A DNA stretch of 64,000 nucleotides, taken from the NCBI GenBank assembly GCA_021030905.1, contig JAGFMI010000007.1:558001-622000 (forward strand), written 5' to 3'. This document shows positions 36,104-46,532 of the stretch, one piece after another. The notes under the pieces were generated by a model, which was not told where the DNA came from, searched no databases, and saw only the letters and a list, made by a program, of their open reading frames with translations. This DNA is from Pyrenula massariospora (Eukaryota > Ascomycota > Eurotiomycetes > Pyrenulales > Pyrenulaceae). Position 1 is the stretch's first letter, and the number at the start of each line of letters is the position of its first letter. Position numbers and translations under genes: made by a program.

Positions 36104-38356
36104 ATGCTTCTCTGGCCATTTCGTGGCCACCCCACAGCCTTGCACTGTATTCCAAAGCCCAGATCTCCTGCCACGCTTCCCCGCCTACTCCTTCCTAGTC
36201 GAAATTTCTCCGCCAGCCTTGCAAGATTTGCAATCGAAATGGAGACAGTAGATACCTCTAAGCGGCTAGCCAGCTTAAGGGAGCTGATGAAGCAGCACAA
36301 GGTCGACATCTATGGTCTAATTACCCCGATAATCTACTATGCGCGGCTAATGGGTCGTCGTAGTTGTACCGTCAGAAGACAGCCACAAGTCTGAATTCAT
36401 TGCACCATGCGATGCTCGCCGCGGTCCGCATCTAAGCCAATGCAAAGCCTGAATGGATGCTGACGAAGATCAGAGCACATCAGTGGCTTCTCTGGCTCCT
36501 CCGGATGCGCAGTCGTGACGTTAGATAAGGCGGCTCTGGCAACAGACGGAAGATATTTCAATCAGGCCGCAAAACAGTTGGATTCGAATTGGACCTTGCT
36601 GAAGCAAGGATTAGAAGATGTTCCTACTTGGCAAGAATGGTACGTATGCCATCACACAAAACTCCCAACATGTACTGATCGGATATAGGGCTACCGAGCA
36701 AGCTGAAGGCGGCAAGACCGTCGGCGTCGATCCTACCCTCTTGAGTGCCGGTGAAGCTCGCAGACTCGCAAAAAGAATCAAAGACAAATCTGGAGGAAAG
36801 TTGACAGGAGTGGGAGAGAATCTGATAGACCAAGTGTGGGGCTCTAAGCGACCACCACGGCCGATGGAGAAGATTACCGTCCTAGATCAGAAATACGCTG
36901 GGAAAAGTGTACCAGATAAGCTAGAGGAATTGCGGAAAGAGCTAGACAAAAAGAAGAGTGCAGGTTTCATCGTCTCTATGCTGGATGATGTAGCATGGTT
37001 GTTCAACCTACGCGGCAACGATATTCCCTACAACCCGGTCTTCTTTTCCTACGCTTCCGTCACACCGAATTCAGCCACTCTCTACATTGATTCCTCAAAA
37101 TTGACAGACGACGTTCGGTCACACCTCGGCAAGGATGTCTCAATACGGCCTTACGAGGAGATTTTCTCAGACCTCAAGGCGCTCAACGAGTCTGAAAAGC
37201 CTTCAGAAGAAAATAACGCTATAAAGCGCAAGTACTCAATATCAAATTCAGCAAGCTGGGCTCTCAGTCTCGAGCTCGGCGGCGAGGACAAGGTCGACGA
37301 GGTTAGGAGTTTTGTCAGCAGCACAAAGGCAGTCAAGAATGATACCGAGCTTGAGGGCATGCGCCAATGCCACATCCGCGACGGTGCTGCTCTTAGCGAG
37401 TATTTCGCGTGGCTAGAAGAAATACTTGTTGTCAAGAAGGAGAAGCTGGATGAGGTAGAAGCTGCAGATAAGCTTGAAGAGATCAGGAGTAGAAAGGAGC
37501 ACTTCGTTGGGCTCTCATTTCCTACAATATCGTCTACCGGACCCAATGCTGCTGTTATACATTACGGGCCAGAGCGAGGGAATTGCTCTGTGGTTGATCC
37601 CAAGGCGATCTATCTGTGTGACTCTGGCGCGCAATATCTAGATGGTACGACAGACACGACCAGGACGATACATTTCGGAGAGCCTAGTGAGATGGAGATC
37701 AAGGCATACACGCTGGTGCTAAAGGGCGTGATTGCGCTGGATGTGGCAGTCTATCCAAAGGGTACAACGGGTTACGCACTGGATGCATTCGCGAGGCAGT
37801 TCCTGTGGAAAGAAGGGCTGAACTATCGACACGGGACTGGACACGGCGTCGGTTCATATCTTGTGAGTGGCTCTCCAACAAACGTCTGAACAGCCCTGAC
37901 ATCGTCTGCAGAATGTCCATGAAGGCCCAATTGGCATCGGTACCAGCAAAGCGTACGCCGAAGTCCAGCTCTCAAAGGGCAACGTCATTTCAGACGGTAA
38001 GCCCTTCTCACCCAATGGCCAGAAATAGAACCACCACACGCTAACTCTCCGCCCCAGAACCCGGCTACTACGAAGACGGCAAATTCGGCATCCGCACCGA
38101 GAACGTCATCATGGCCAAAGAAGTCCAGCTCAACCACTCCTTCGGCGAGAAGCCCTGGCTCGGCTTCGAGCACGTCACCATGGTGCCCATGTGCAAGAAG
38201 CTGACCGACCCGAAGCTGCTGACGGTCGAGGAGAAGGAGTGGCTGAATGCGTATCATGCGGAGGTGTGGGAGAAGACGTATGAGTTTTTCAAGGAGGGGG
38301 ATGAGAGTGGGAAGAGGACGCTGGCTTGGTTGGAGAGGGAGACGGCGAGTATATAG
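36104..38356 (+). CDS. AMPP: Xaa-Pro aminopeptidase P (M24B metallopeptidase)
   Basis: Six exons (36104-36314, 36364-36423, 36474-36639, 36689-37862, 37912-37996, 38058-38356) give about 664 residues. The enzyme removes an N-terminal residue when proline follows, using two Mn ions. The creatinase-like N-domain reads [11 protein letters not shown] and [11 protein letters not shown] across splice joins. The metal-site motifs are all present: [17 protein letters not shown] (both Asp ligands), [11 protein letters not shown] (His), NVHEGPIGI (Glu) and FGIRTENV (Glu). The ATG at 36104 adds 45 residues rich in Arg, Ser and Pro with no acids until the end ([11 protein letters not shown]), which looks like a mitochondrial presequence. 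A second ATG at 36239 (METVDTSKR) gives a 619-residue cytosolic-size form, so two products are possible. Introns are 48-61 bases long. Confidence 0.92.
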
Positions 38357-38757
38357 ATAGATTTAGAGAGTGGGTGTTAGGGGGTGTGGCTGAGGTAGAT
38401 GCTAGATGTTTGTGTGGGGATGTATGGTATTAGATACCCAACGTGAGAAAAATGCATAAGCCAGGAGAACAGCTTCGCGCTGGAGGCTTTTGACAACGTG
38501 CCAATTAGGCCAAGAACATTGCTAGATAGCACGAACATTTTTCTCATCCGGGTGTAGTAACATGACGACAGATTTTTTCATTGCGTTAAGGCTTTTGAAA
38601 ATGTTTAGCTATAACAAGAACCCACCCCGATTACCCCTTCGCCAGTTGATGCATAAGGTACTTTTAACCAAATGTTCTAAAAATTTTTCTCTTTCAAATA
38701 TCCCACCCAGAATGCAGCATCCTCCCCAGTCGCTGAAACATCCCAATGCTTTTCAAT
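38357..38757. other. Intergenic region, convergent 3' ends
   Basis: About 400 bases separate the stop codons of aminopeptidase P (+) and PDX1 (-). I see only 3' flanking sequence and no gene. Confidence 0.55.
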
Positions 38758-39806
38758 TCACCACCCTCTCCCCGCCATCTTCTCCCCCTCCGCCATACTC
38801 CCCACGCTCCTCCCCACCATCGCCTCGCCCAACCCCTCACTCGCCTCCGCAACCGCCTGGTCATCCTCCCAATTACTCACCGCCTTCACAATCGCCTCCG
38901 CCCTCTTCCTCGCATCCCCGCTCTTAAATATCCCACTCCCCACAAACACCCCATCACACCCCAGCCGCATCATCAGCGCCGCATCCGCCGGCGTCGCAAT
39001 CCCCCCCGCCGCAAAGTTCACCACCGGCAACCTCCCCAATTCCGCCGTCTTCTTGAGCAAGCCCACGTCCACCCCCAACTCCCTCGCGTAGCGCCGCAGC
39101 CCGCCCATCCCCTCACACTCTAATGTTGCTTTCGCCACGGCAATCTCCCTCTTAACCGCCCGCACATGCCGCACCGCCTCCACCACATCCCCCGTCCCCG
39201 CCTCCCCCTTCGTCCTCACCATGCCCGCGCCCTCCCCCACCCTCCTCAGCGCCTCCCCGAGCCCGCGACACCCGCACACAAACGGCACCCTAAACCCTTC
39301 AGCTTCGCTTTTCTCAACATGAAACTCCTCATCCGCGGGCGTCAAGACCTCGCTCTCATCAATATAATCCACCCCCAGCGCCTGCAGCACGCGGGCCTCC
39401 GCCGTGTGGCCGATGCGGCACTTGGCCATCACCGGGATGGTGACCGCGGACTGGATGGCGCGGATAACCTCCGGCGGGGACATGCGGGCGACGCCGCCGA
39501 GGGCGCGGATGTCGGCGGGGACGCGGGAGAGGGCCATTACGGCGCAGGCGCCGGATTGCTCGGCTATGAGGGCCTGTGTTTTTTGTGTTAGTTGTGGTGG
39601 GGGGGGGATAAGGGAGGGGAGGGGAGGGGTAAAAGGGGGGGAGGACAGACTTGTTCGGCGTTGACAACGTCCATGATGACGCCGCCTTTGAGCATTTGGG
39701 CGAGGCCGGCTTTGACGGTGAAGGGGTCTTGGGGTTGGTTTTGGTCTTTGGAGGGGCCGGTGGTGGCGGGGCCGGGGGCGAGGGGGAGGGTGTCGTTGAG
39801 GGTCAT
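38758..39806 (-). CDS. PDX1: Pyridoxal 5'-phosphate synthase, PdxS/SNZ subunit
   Basis: Exons 39806-39651 and 39573-38758, separated by a 77-base intron, give about 323 residues, the usual length. The protein is the synthase half of the PdxS/PdxT complex, which makes pyridoxal phosphate from ribose 5-phosphate, glyceraldehyde 3-phosphate and glutamine-derived ammonia. Recognisable motifs in order are [77 protein letters not shown] and [20 protein letters not shown]. These give the TIM-barrel core and phosphate-binding Gly-rich loop. The amidotransferase partner (PdxT/SNO) is not in the window. The intron is almost pure pyrimidine on the sense strand. Exon 2 switches from C-rich to G-rich near 39350. 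Confidence 0.96.
39598..39643 (+). repeat. G-run cluster in PDX1 intron (possible G-quadruplex)
   Basis: Within the PDX1 intron the + strand (template for the gene) has at least six runs of three or more G separated by 1-5 bases. That arrangement meets the usual G-quadruplex pattern. The sense RNA there is C-rich, so any such fold would be in DNA. Confidence 0.6.
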
Positions 39807-40297
39807 GGTTGTGTTATATTATGTTATGCGAATTGACTCTACAAAAATTGTATGTGAAGAGCAGAAAACTGCGGTAGGTGGAGGAAAAGGAAAAAGGCGG
39901 GAGAGAATTGGAGACATGTCATGTCAGGTCAGGGCGCGGCGGGAAAATGATGACTCGAATAATGCCAATAATCGAACCCCACATTTCGACAACTTTTTTT
40001 AACGTGCCGTTGCCAAGCATTGTGCTCCGGGTCCGGTCCCTGCATATCGGGGGGATCTCTGTGGCACATTGCGGGGATGGCGGGAGGGGTGAGCCTGCTA
40101 GACCGCCGTTCTGGATCTGATAATCGGTTCCCACTATGGGAGGGTATGGCAGAGGGATATATATATATTGGCCGTCTCAGTAGAGATGAAAGTTCCTTGG
40201 GCATCATTTTGGTGTCGACTTCGTCTCTTTCCGGGCTACTTTGGAAGATTCTCATGGTGAGCGGGATTGCTCCACCCATATTTTTATTGTCTTTACA
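39807..40297. promoter_or_regulatory. PDX1 upstream region
   Basis: About 490 bases lie between the PDX1 start codon and the ORC2 stop codon, so PDX1 control sequence must lie here. A TATATATATAT stretch is at 40161-40170, rather far from the start. I could not identify a specific factor site. Confidence 0.35.
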
Positions 40298-42016
40298 TCA
40301 ACCACCGCCCATCAAATCCTCTAAGACACCCTCCAGCTCTTTCCTTGCCAGCGGCACACCGAGTATCTCCGTGCCGGCAGCATCCCTCCTGGTCACAATC
40401 ATCTGATGGTCCTGGAACTCCTTCAGGAGAGTCCTAAATGCCATCTCCGATGAGCAAATGAATTCTTCCACGGCCTTTTGATACAAGAGCTTGTGTTCTA
40501 CTCCAACCTCTCCATCTGTAGCCAAGTTCTTCTTCCCCGACAACGCATCTTCCTCGTCAAGGTCATCTCCTTCCATACCTTCAGCTATTATGGTCAGGAT
40601 CTCGGATACAAGGATTCGATACAGGTTCCGCGCGTTTTCGGGTAAACTTTGTAAGACGAATGCGATACCCTCCTTTCCACCTATACGACGTCCTTTACGG
40701 CCAAGTAGATCATGCACTTCATTGACAACGTCAAGCTCTGCGACATATGGGACAAAGGTTGTGCAATCATGAAATACAAAGTTGAATTGAGATTGGAGTG
40801 AACTGTCCCACATCAAAGGAAAATGAGGAGTGTCGGCCGTGGCGAGAAGACGAATAGACGGCGAGGCAGCAAGACGGGCTAGAAGAGTCTGCACAGACTG
40901 TTTACGTAGGTGCGACGCATCAACTGAGTTGATGAAAAGATAGATCGGGTAGTCTTCAGAGTATGTAGATAGGCGGGACGTTATAAAGTCAAGAGCTTCT
41001 GTTGGTTGAGCACCCATACGTATTGGGGTGTCGGTGTTCATAGCAACATTCGCGATAGTAGCGAGGATGGTGCGGATGTTGAGTTTAGGGGTGTAGCCAT
41101 TGACAATGACAATCTTTGGTGGAGTAGTGCTGTGTTTGCAGAGATATTGAGCAAAGTCGGTAACAAGCCCTCGTTTTGACCCGTATCCATATAAACATAT
41201 AGAGAATGACTCCGACAACTCAAATCTCCATTGCGGAAACGATCGCTTGTGAAGTCTGTATAAGTAGGCTTTATCGTCCCCATGTGGATCCTTTAATTGC
41301 CGGGCCTGATTATGGTATTCTTCATGGTCAAGAAACTTTAAATTTGATATGGATTTGGTTGAAACTTGCGATGGCCCAGGGCGATTTTGAAAGAAATAAC
41401 GTTCCTCGGGCGCAATGTCTCCCTCGGGGGTTGGAGAACGCTTATTTCTCGAACCTTTGGGCCTTCCCTTGCCTCGCTTAGAGGGTGTGGCCGGTTCTGA
41501 AGACAGACCAGGCGTTCCCTCAGTCAAAACATCTTCAGCTTGCGAAAATCCAATTTCAGGGCTACCTTCTCCCAGCTCGTCAACATCGTCTTCGAGAATT
41601 GCTTGGGCTAATGCCGTTTCCCCAGCCCAGTCGTCTTCCTCTTGGATTTCGCGCAGAGCTCTCGCGCTCTTTCTTTTTGCAGACCGATCTGCTTTTTTTG
41701 ATTTGCTCGGCGTTATGCCATTCTGTTCTGCACCTCGTCTACCCTTGACCGGTGTAATAACAGCTTGTTTGGTTGCCTTTGGCGTTGGGCTCCCAGGCTC
41801 CTCATTCTCATCCTCTTCCTGAATTTCACCAGCAGGGTTATGGCCTTTTCGAGGTTTCCCGCTTCTAGGGGTGAGAATTATATCCTGGTCGACCGTAATC
41901 TCGTCTGTGCTGTCTCCCCAGGAGTCAACGTGGTCTGCTCGATTCGACTTTCGGCGCTTGCGAGAGGTGCTTTTCGCAGAGACCGTGATCTCTTGACCAA
42001 CCTGCTTGCGTTTCAT
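40298..42016 (-). CDS. ORC2: Origin recognition complex subunit 2
   Basis: A single-exon frame of 572 residues. The first 200 residues are basic and acidic, Ser/Pro-rich and low complexity, with KRKQ and RKRRKS clusters that could be nuclear localisation signals and an AT-hook-like GKGRPKGSRNKR. From about residue 230 the ORC2 core begins: FPQWRFELSESFSICLYGYG, then SKRG (the diagnostic ORC2 LYGxGSK region), IVIVNGY and the AAA+-like fold with LFINSVDASHLR and LLATADTPHFPLMW. A winged-helix C-terminus with FRTLLKEFQDHQM closes the protein. ORC2 is part of the six-subunit complex that marks replication origins and loads MCM. The start at 42016 lies 365 bases from the divergent argJ start. Confidence 0.95.
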   Translation of the reverse strand: MKRKQVGQEITVSAKSTSRKRRKSNRADHVDSWGDSTDEITVDQDIILTPRSGKPRKGHNPAGEIQEEDENEEPGSPTPKATKQAVITPVKGRRGAEQNGITPSKSKKADRSAKRKSARALREIQEEDDWAGETALAQAILEDDVDELGEGSPEIGFSQAEDVLTEGTPGLSSEPATPSKRGKGRPKGSRNKRSPTPEGDIAPEERYFFQNRPGPSQVSTKSISNLKFLDHEEYHNQARQLKDPHGDDKAYLYRLHKRSFPQWRFELSESFSICLYGYGSKRGLVTDFAQYLCKHSTTPPKIVIVNGYTPKLNIRTILATIANVAMNTDTPIRMGAQPTEALDFITSRLSTYSEDYPIYLFINSVDASHLRKQSVQTLLARLAASPSIRLLATADTPHFPLMWDSSLQSQFNFVFHDCTTFVPYVAELDVVNEVHDLLGRKGRRIGGKEGIAFVLQSLPENARNLYRILVSEILTIIAEGMEGDDLDEEDALSGKKNLATDGEVGVEHKLLYQKAVEEFICSSEMAFRTLLKEFQDHQMIVTRRDAAGTEILGVPLARKELEGVLEDLMGGG

Positions 42017-42381
42017 GTCCGAAAATTTCTTGATAACGTATCTGCATAGTCGTACGTAACCTTAAAACGTTTTGAATCCGATATGTGACTCTTTAAAGCT
42101 TGGAGACAACACAAGTTGTGCAAAGCCGCGTTCCGGGTAGAGACTCCGCAAATTTGGCGTCGTGATTGGCCAATTGACAATCCCTCCGACTTCTCAAACT
42201 TTCGGAGCGCAAGAGTCATAACTCACAGTTCCCAAGACCGCAATTGCGATTCTTCTACAGCTAGCTATCATACAATAGCAGAAGAACGATACTCTCATGC
42301 TGATGAGATAGTAAAGTTGATCTCCAAATTCTAGCATTTCAACATTACTCTATCAAATTTTCTCGCCTTCACTACGCTAAC
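42017..42381. promoter_or_regulatory. Divergent promoter, ORC2 / argJ, with CPC1-like half sites
   Basis: The 365 bases between divergent starts must serve both genes. Two sites are one base from the Gcn4/CPC1 consensus TGA(C/G)TCA: TGACTCT near 42086-42092 and AGAGTCA near 42212-42218. Cross-pathway amino-acid control of arginine genes is well known, so they could act on argJ. Single mismatches make this weak. Confidence 0.35.
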
Positions 42382-43830
42382 ATGAAAGCTCTACGTCTCA
42401 AGCAAAAAGCTATACTCTACCGGGCTACAACCCTACAAATTCGACAATATTCCGCGCCTGTTGACTTCGAGATTCCAGAGGCCAAGCGAAAGTATGTCCC
42501 AACATCCGGGACTTATCCCAAAGGCTTTCGTGTCGGTAGCACTCATGTCGGCGTCAAACCCTCCAACACAAAATTCCCTGACCTGACAATGATTGCGTCT
42601 GACAATCTCTGCAACGCTAATGCCTTACTCACAAAGAACGTCTTCAGAGCAGCGCCAGTCCAAGTGACCAGGGACGTGTTGAAAGCTGTAAGGCATCAAG
42701 AGAAAAAGTTTCGCGGTGTCATCATAAATTCCGGATGCGCCAACGCAGTGACAGGCCGCGGCGGCTATCAAGATGCTATACAGATGGCACGCGCTGCAGA
42801 TAATTGTTTCGAAGATGGAAATAAACCAGATGAGAAAACACCACAGAGCCTAGTTATGTCAACCGGAGTTATTGGCCAACGTCTTCCCATTGGAAAGATA
42901 TTGCCTGCTATACCCACCGTCTACGAGAAGCTCGGTTCAACACATGAATCATGGCTTACTGCGGCCCGTGCTATATGCACTACAGACACATTTCCTAAGC
43001 TAATATCACGAACGTTCACCCTCCCTTCCACCGGTAACGCAACCTACTCTATTGTGGGAATGGCAAAAGGTGCTGGCATGATCCATCCGAACATGGGGAC
43101 ATTGTTGTCAGTCATTTGCACAGATGCGCCGATAAATCAAGATTCAATCCACCGAATCTTGTTCCCAGCAGTGTCATCCAGTTTCAATCAGATATCCATA
43201 GATGGGGATACTAGCACCAACGACACAGTTGCATTATTCGCGAACGGGGCAGCGTCGCCTGACCCTCACTTTTCCGTCAGAGCGGGCACGCGTGATAGCG
43301 CTGCAATGATGAGCGCTATTAGCTCAGTCACACTTCCCCTTGCCCGACTCATCGTCCGTGACGGCGAAGGTGCAACTAAATTTGTTCGAGTCCTTGTAAA
43401 GAATTCTAAGACACGAGAGATTGCGAAGAAGGTGGCCGAAAGCGTCGCTCGCTCCCCGCTCGTCAAGACCGCGCTGTACGGGCAGGACGCTAATTTTGGA
43501 CGAATTTTGTGCGCCGTTGGATATGCCCAAGAATACAAGGAGGGAGGAATTGAGCTAGAGAGAACTAGTATATCTATGCGTCCTATGAAAAAGAGTCGGG
43601 ACGAGGAAGTGACAGGTTCGCTAGATTTTGTTCATTTCGGGTCCCCGCTCGAGGTCGACGAAGAAAAGGCGGCTCAACTGTTGAAGGAAGAGGATCTGGA
43701 CATCATCGTCGATTTGGGCTTTCCGCTCGGCAAAGAAGGACAGGCCAAAGATTGGGGCGCATGGAGTTCCTACTATTTTTGCGACTTCAGCCACGAATAT
43801 GTCACTATCAACGGAGATTACAGAACATAA
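42382..43830 (+). CDS. argJ: ArgJ, bifunctional ornithine/glutamate N-acetyltransferase
   Basis: An intronless frame of 482 residues. ArgJ moves acetyl from N-acetylornithine to glutamate in the cyclic mitochondrial arginine pathway, and bifunctional forms also use acetyl-CoA. The N-terminus ([19 protein letters not shown], then IRQYSA) is basic and fits a mitochondrial presequence. Family motifs are [43 protein letters not shown] and [11 protein letters not shown]. The precursor cleaves itself before the Thr in HPNMGTLL (Thr240), which becomes the N-terminal nucleophile of the beta chain. The Thr and the flanking residues are intact, with Gly instead of the common Ala just before it. The C-terminus has the usual [10 protein letters not shown] and [20 protein letters not shown]. 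Divergent from ORC2. Confidence 0.96.
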   Translation: MKALRLKQKAILYRATTLQIRQYSAPVDFEIPEAKRKYVPTSGTYPKGFRVGSTHVGVKPSNTKFPDLTMIASDNLCNANALLTKNVFRAAPVQVTRDVLKAVRHQEKKFRGVIINSGCANAVTGRGGYQDAIQMARAADNCFEDGNKPDEKTPQSLVMSTGVIGQRLPIGKILPAIPTVYEKLGSTHESWLTAARAICTTDTFPKLISRTFTLPSTGNATYSIVGMAKGAGMIHPNMGTLLSVICTDAPINQDSIHRILFPAVSSSFNQISIDGDTSTNDTVALFANGAASPDPHFSVRAGTRDSAAMMSAISSVTLPLARLIVRDGEGATKFVRVLVKNSKTREIAKKVAESVARSPLVKTALYGQDANFGRILCAVGYAQEYKEGGIELERTSISMRPMKKSRDEEVTGSLDFVHFGSPLEVDEEKAAQLLKEEDLDIIVDLGFPLGKEGQAKDWGAWSSYYFCDFSHEYVTINGDYRT

Positions 43831-44869
43831 GCTGGCCTCCTGGAAGATGCATCACATGATGGAAAAGCAAGGACGTTCGGTGGATGCTCTAAATTGAACC
43901 GGACTTTCTAATGACGGATTCAACGAGAAACGCATCCTTGCGCCGAAGAATCTGCAAGACTTTTGTCTCGCAGATATTCGCAGTGACCTCTTTTGAAGAA
44001 GCAGACCGATTTTCCCCTTCTAGTGGAGCACATCCCGCTTCCCGGATCTCTGTCGTCTATCGAGATTGCCTGAGTCCCCAGTCTAACCTCCAAGCCGTAC
44101 TGATTACCCAATCTATATATCGCGCTAGAAGGGAATGTCCGGGTCGCCGTTTCCTACCTATCTCCTTCAACCTCCACCGCCGGCCTTCGTCAGTACATAC
44201 ATTCACACAAGCGCGAGTCTTGGCAAATCTTTGGGTATCTGCTTCCTTGAATCTCACGTAGATAAGGCAGATAGCCGAATTTGTTCATCAAGCTTCAACT
44301 TTTTCGCTATTATGTTCTATTCACATTGTGAACCTATAGAATCTTGAATATAGCTAGATATTTCTTTCTATCTTCCATACTAAAGGATTAAATTCGAATA
44401 TCTTATCCGGGGCGAGGGTCTCAAAAAGCTCCATTCTATTTCACAACTCGTTACATATTCCCCCTTAAAAAACAATAACCACACCTTTGCCCGTCCCTTC
44501 TCTGCATAAGACAGCTGTTGCATTCATTCCTCTCCGCCTGCCCCAGACGTGAATAGAGACGCGGCGGAATTGATAGCTTATGATCAAAGTTTCAACGGAT
44601 TTTATTCAATCGTTCAATATCCCGCCCAAACCTACGGAGTATCTAAGGTAGCTTTTGTGATCTGCCCGGAACCGCCCGCTTGCTTGCATTGCATGCCCAG
44701 AAAAATAAAACCACGTAGTACATGTATATATACACACAACGCTGATCTCGATCGGCTTCAGCGTCCCGCTTTATCCAGCCCGATGGGATTGGCCAGGATA
44801 GCTGGATGGGCTCGCGGTTTGAAATTACAGTGGTCTTAGGAATTATAGACCACATTGCAAGTCCACCTC
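43831..44869. other. Intergenic region, convergent 3' ends
   Basis: About 1 kb lies between the argJ and SEC61 stop codons. Short frames near 43911-44347 and 44549-44855 overlap on both strands and show no domain. AT-rich stretches near 44330-44400 are compatible with 3' processing signals. Confidence 0.5.
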
Positions 44870-46532
44870 CTATTGTCCTGGGATGATCCCTCGTAAGCCC
44901 GCACCGAGGTCTTCCTTTGCAGCCATTTCGAAGTAACCATAGATGATACTGTATATGGGTTAGAGATGTTTAAGAGGGTGGTGGCTGGGTGTTACTCACG
45001 TGACAGCCAAGAGAATACCAGTCCCGCTGCCTAAAGCGCCCATCAAGTCGCTCGCAACAGAGAGAGCGCCGATGCAAGCACCGCCGAAAGCCGCGGCCGT
45101 GGGAATGACACGCTTGAGCTCCTTGTACATGCTCTGCTCACGATGGCCGGCCATGACCATACCCTGATCCTTCAGTTGTTTGGCGACGTCGCGTGGTGCG
45201 GAGCCGGAGACTTCGATCCAGGTCTTGGAGAAGACTGCACATGCTACGACGATGAATGCGATGTAGATAGCAGTATGGATGGGGTCTAGAAGTGCTTCGG
45301 TGAAATTTAGGGGTGGTGACATGTAGTAAGCGATTCCGGAGGAGGCGTAGAGTTGAGCGGAGCCGTCGCGGGGCTCCCACACGCCAAGAAGCTTGACGAG
45401 AAGGTTGTCTGAGAAGCGAGAGTAGAGCATTTGGCTAATAAGGAAGATGTTAGAGGATAGGGCGGATTGTAGCATAATAGGCATGTTGGAGGTATAGAAG
45501 AGGCGAACTGGGTAGGAGCCGCGCATGCCACGTTGACGGGATGACTTGACTGGAATCTCGACGCGGAAGCCCTGGAGGTAGATGACAGAAGCGAAGACGA
45601 CAAGAGTGGCCAAAAGATTCATGATGTTGGGAAGGTTCTGGCGGTAGAAAGCTTCCCGCAACGCGCGTTGCTTGTCATTCCAGGTGAGGAGTAGATGGAA
45701 CAGGGCGATGATAGCGCCTTCAAACTCTGGTCCACGACCGGTATTGATCGTTGTCGGTGAGAATGCCTTCCACATTATCGATTCGCAGATGTTTGTAGCA
45801 ATAAATAGCGAGATGCCGCTTCCTAACCCGTATCCTTTCTGCAGTAACTCGTCAAGGAGAATGACCACGAGACCAGCAAGGACGAGCTGGACAATGAGAA
45901 GGACGCAGATACCGGCACCAAGATCGCTTGGCTGACCGTAGAGACCTGTAAGTACGTATACACAGGCTTGGCCGAAGGAGAGAATGATGGCGAAAAGTTT
46001 TTGGGCCGTTTGGTAAAGTTCGCGATCAGTCTTCATATCAAGGTTGACGTCAATGAGATGGGTTCCGGCGAGAAGCTAGATCGTATTAGCCGGGTCCTCT
46101 GAGCCGTCCAGCATCTCATCATACCTGGAACACCATGCCTGACGAGATGATGGGCGTAATACCAAGTTCCATCAACGTCCCTCTATTAGATGCCAACATC
46201 ATGCGCAGCCAGTATAACGGATCTGAGGTATCTGATGACACTATTCCGTATAAGGGCATCTGGCTCATGACCAAGAAGATTAGGAGAGTGAACTGTTGAG
46301 TTTTTAGCCAAATGTCACCGAGAGCCTTCTTTTCCGCAGAGACGTACGCCCGTCCACATGAGCTTTTGACTAAACTGCATTTTCTGCCCTTCCGGAGCCG
46401 CTACCTCTGGGAGGTAGGGCGTGAAGGGCTTCACGAGGTCTAGGAAGCGTACTATTTCCCCATTCAAGTTAGAGAGATCTCATGAATGCGCAGAGGCAGA
46501 GCTTGCAAAAAATGTTACTTACAGCCGCTCAT
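44870..46532 (-). CDS. SEC61: Sec61 alpha, translocon channel subunit
   Basis: Five exons (46532-46523, 46451-46348, 46292-46125, 46075-45000, 44948-44870) give about 478 residues. Sec61 alpha forms the ER protein-conducting channel. After splicing the N-terminus reads [20 protein letters not shown], and the rest keeps the ten-helix core with [20 protein letters not shown], the plug/first helices, [14 protein letters not shown], the long cytosolic loop [13 protein letters not shown] and [14 protein letters not shown], all nearly invariant in eukaryotes. The first coding exon has only 10 bases. The C-terminal exon ([18 protein letters not shown]) completes the last helix tail. The intron separating the last exon is 51 bases with the usual CTAAC-like motif. 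Single-copy essential gene in fungi. Confidence 0.96.

Noticed and set aside
37151-37546. A 131-codon Ser-rich minus-strand frame within aminopeptidase P.
   Set aside because: It is antisense to a conserved part of the peptidase and has no recognisable features.
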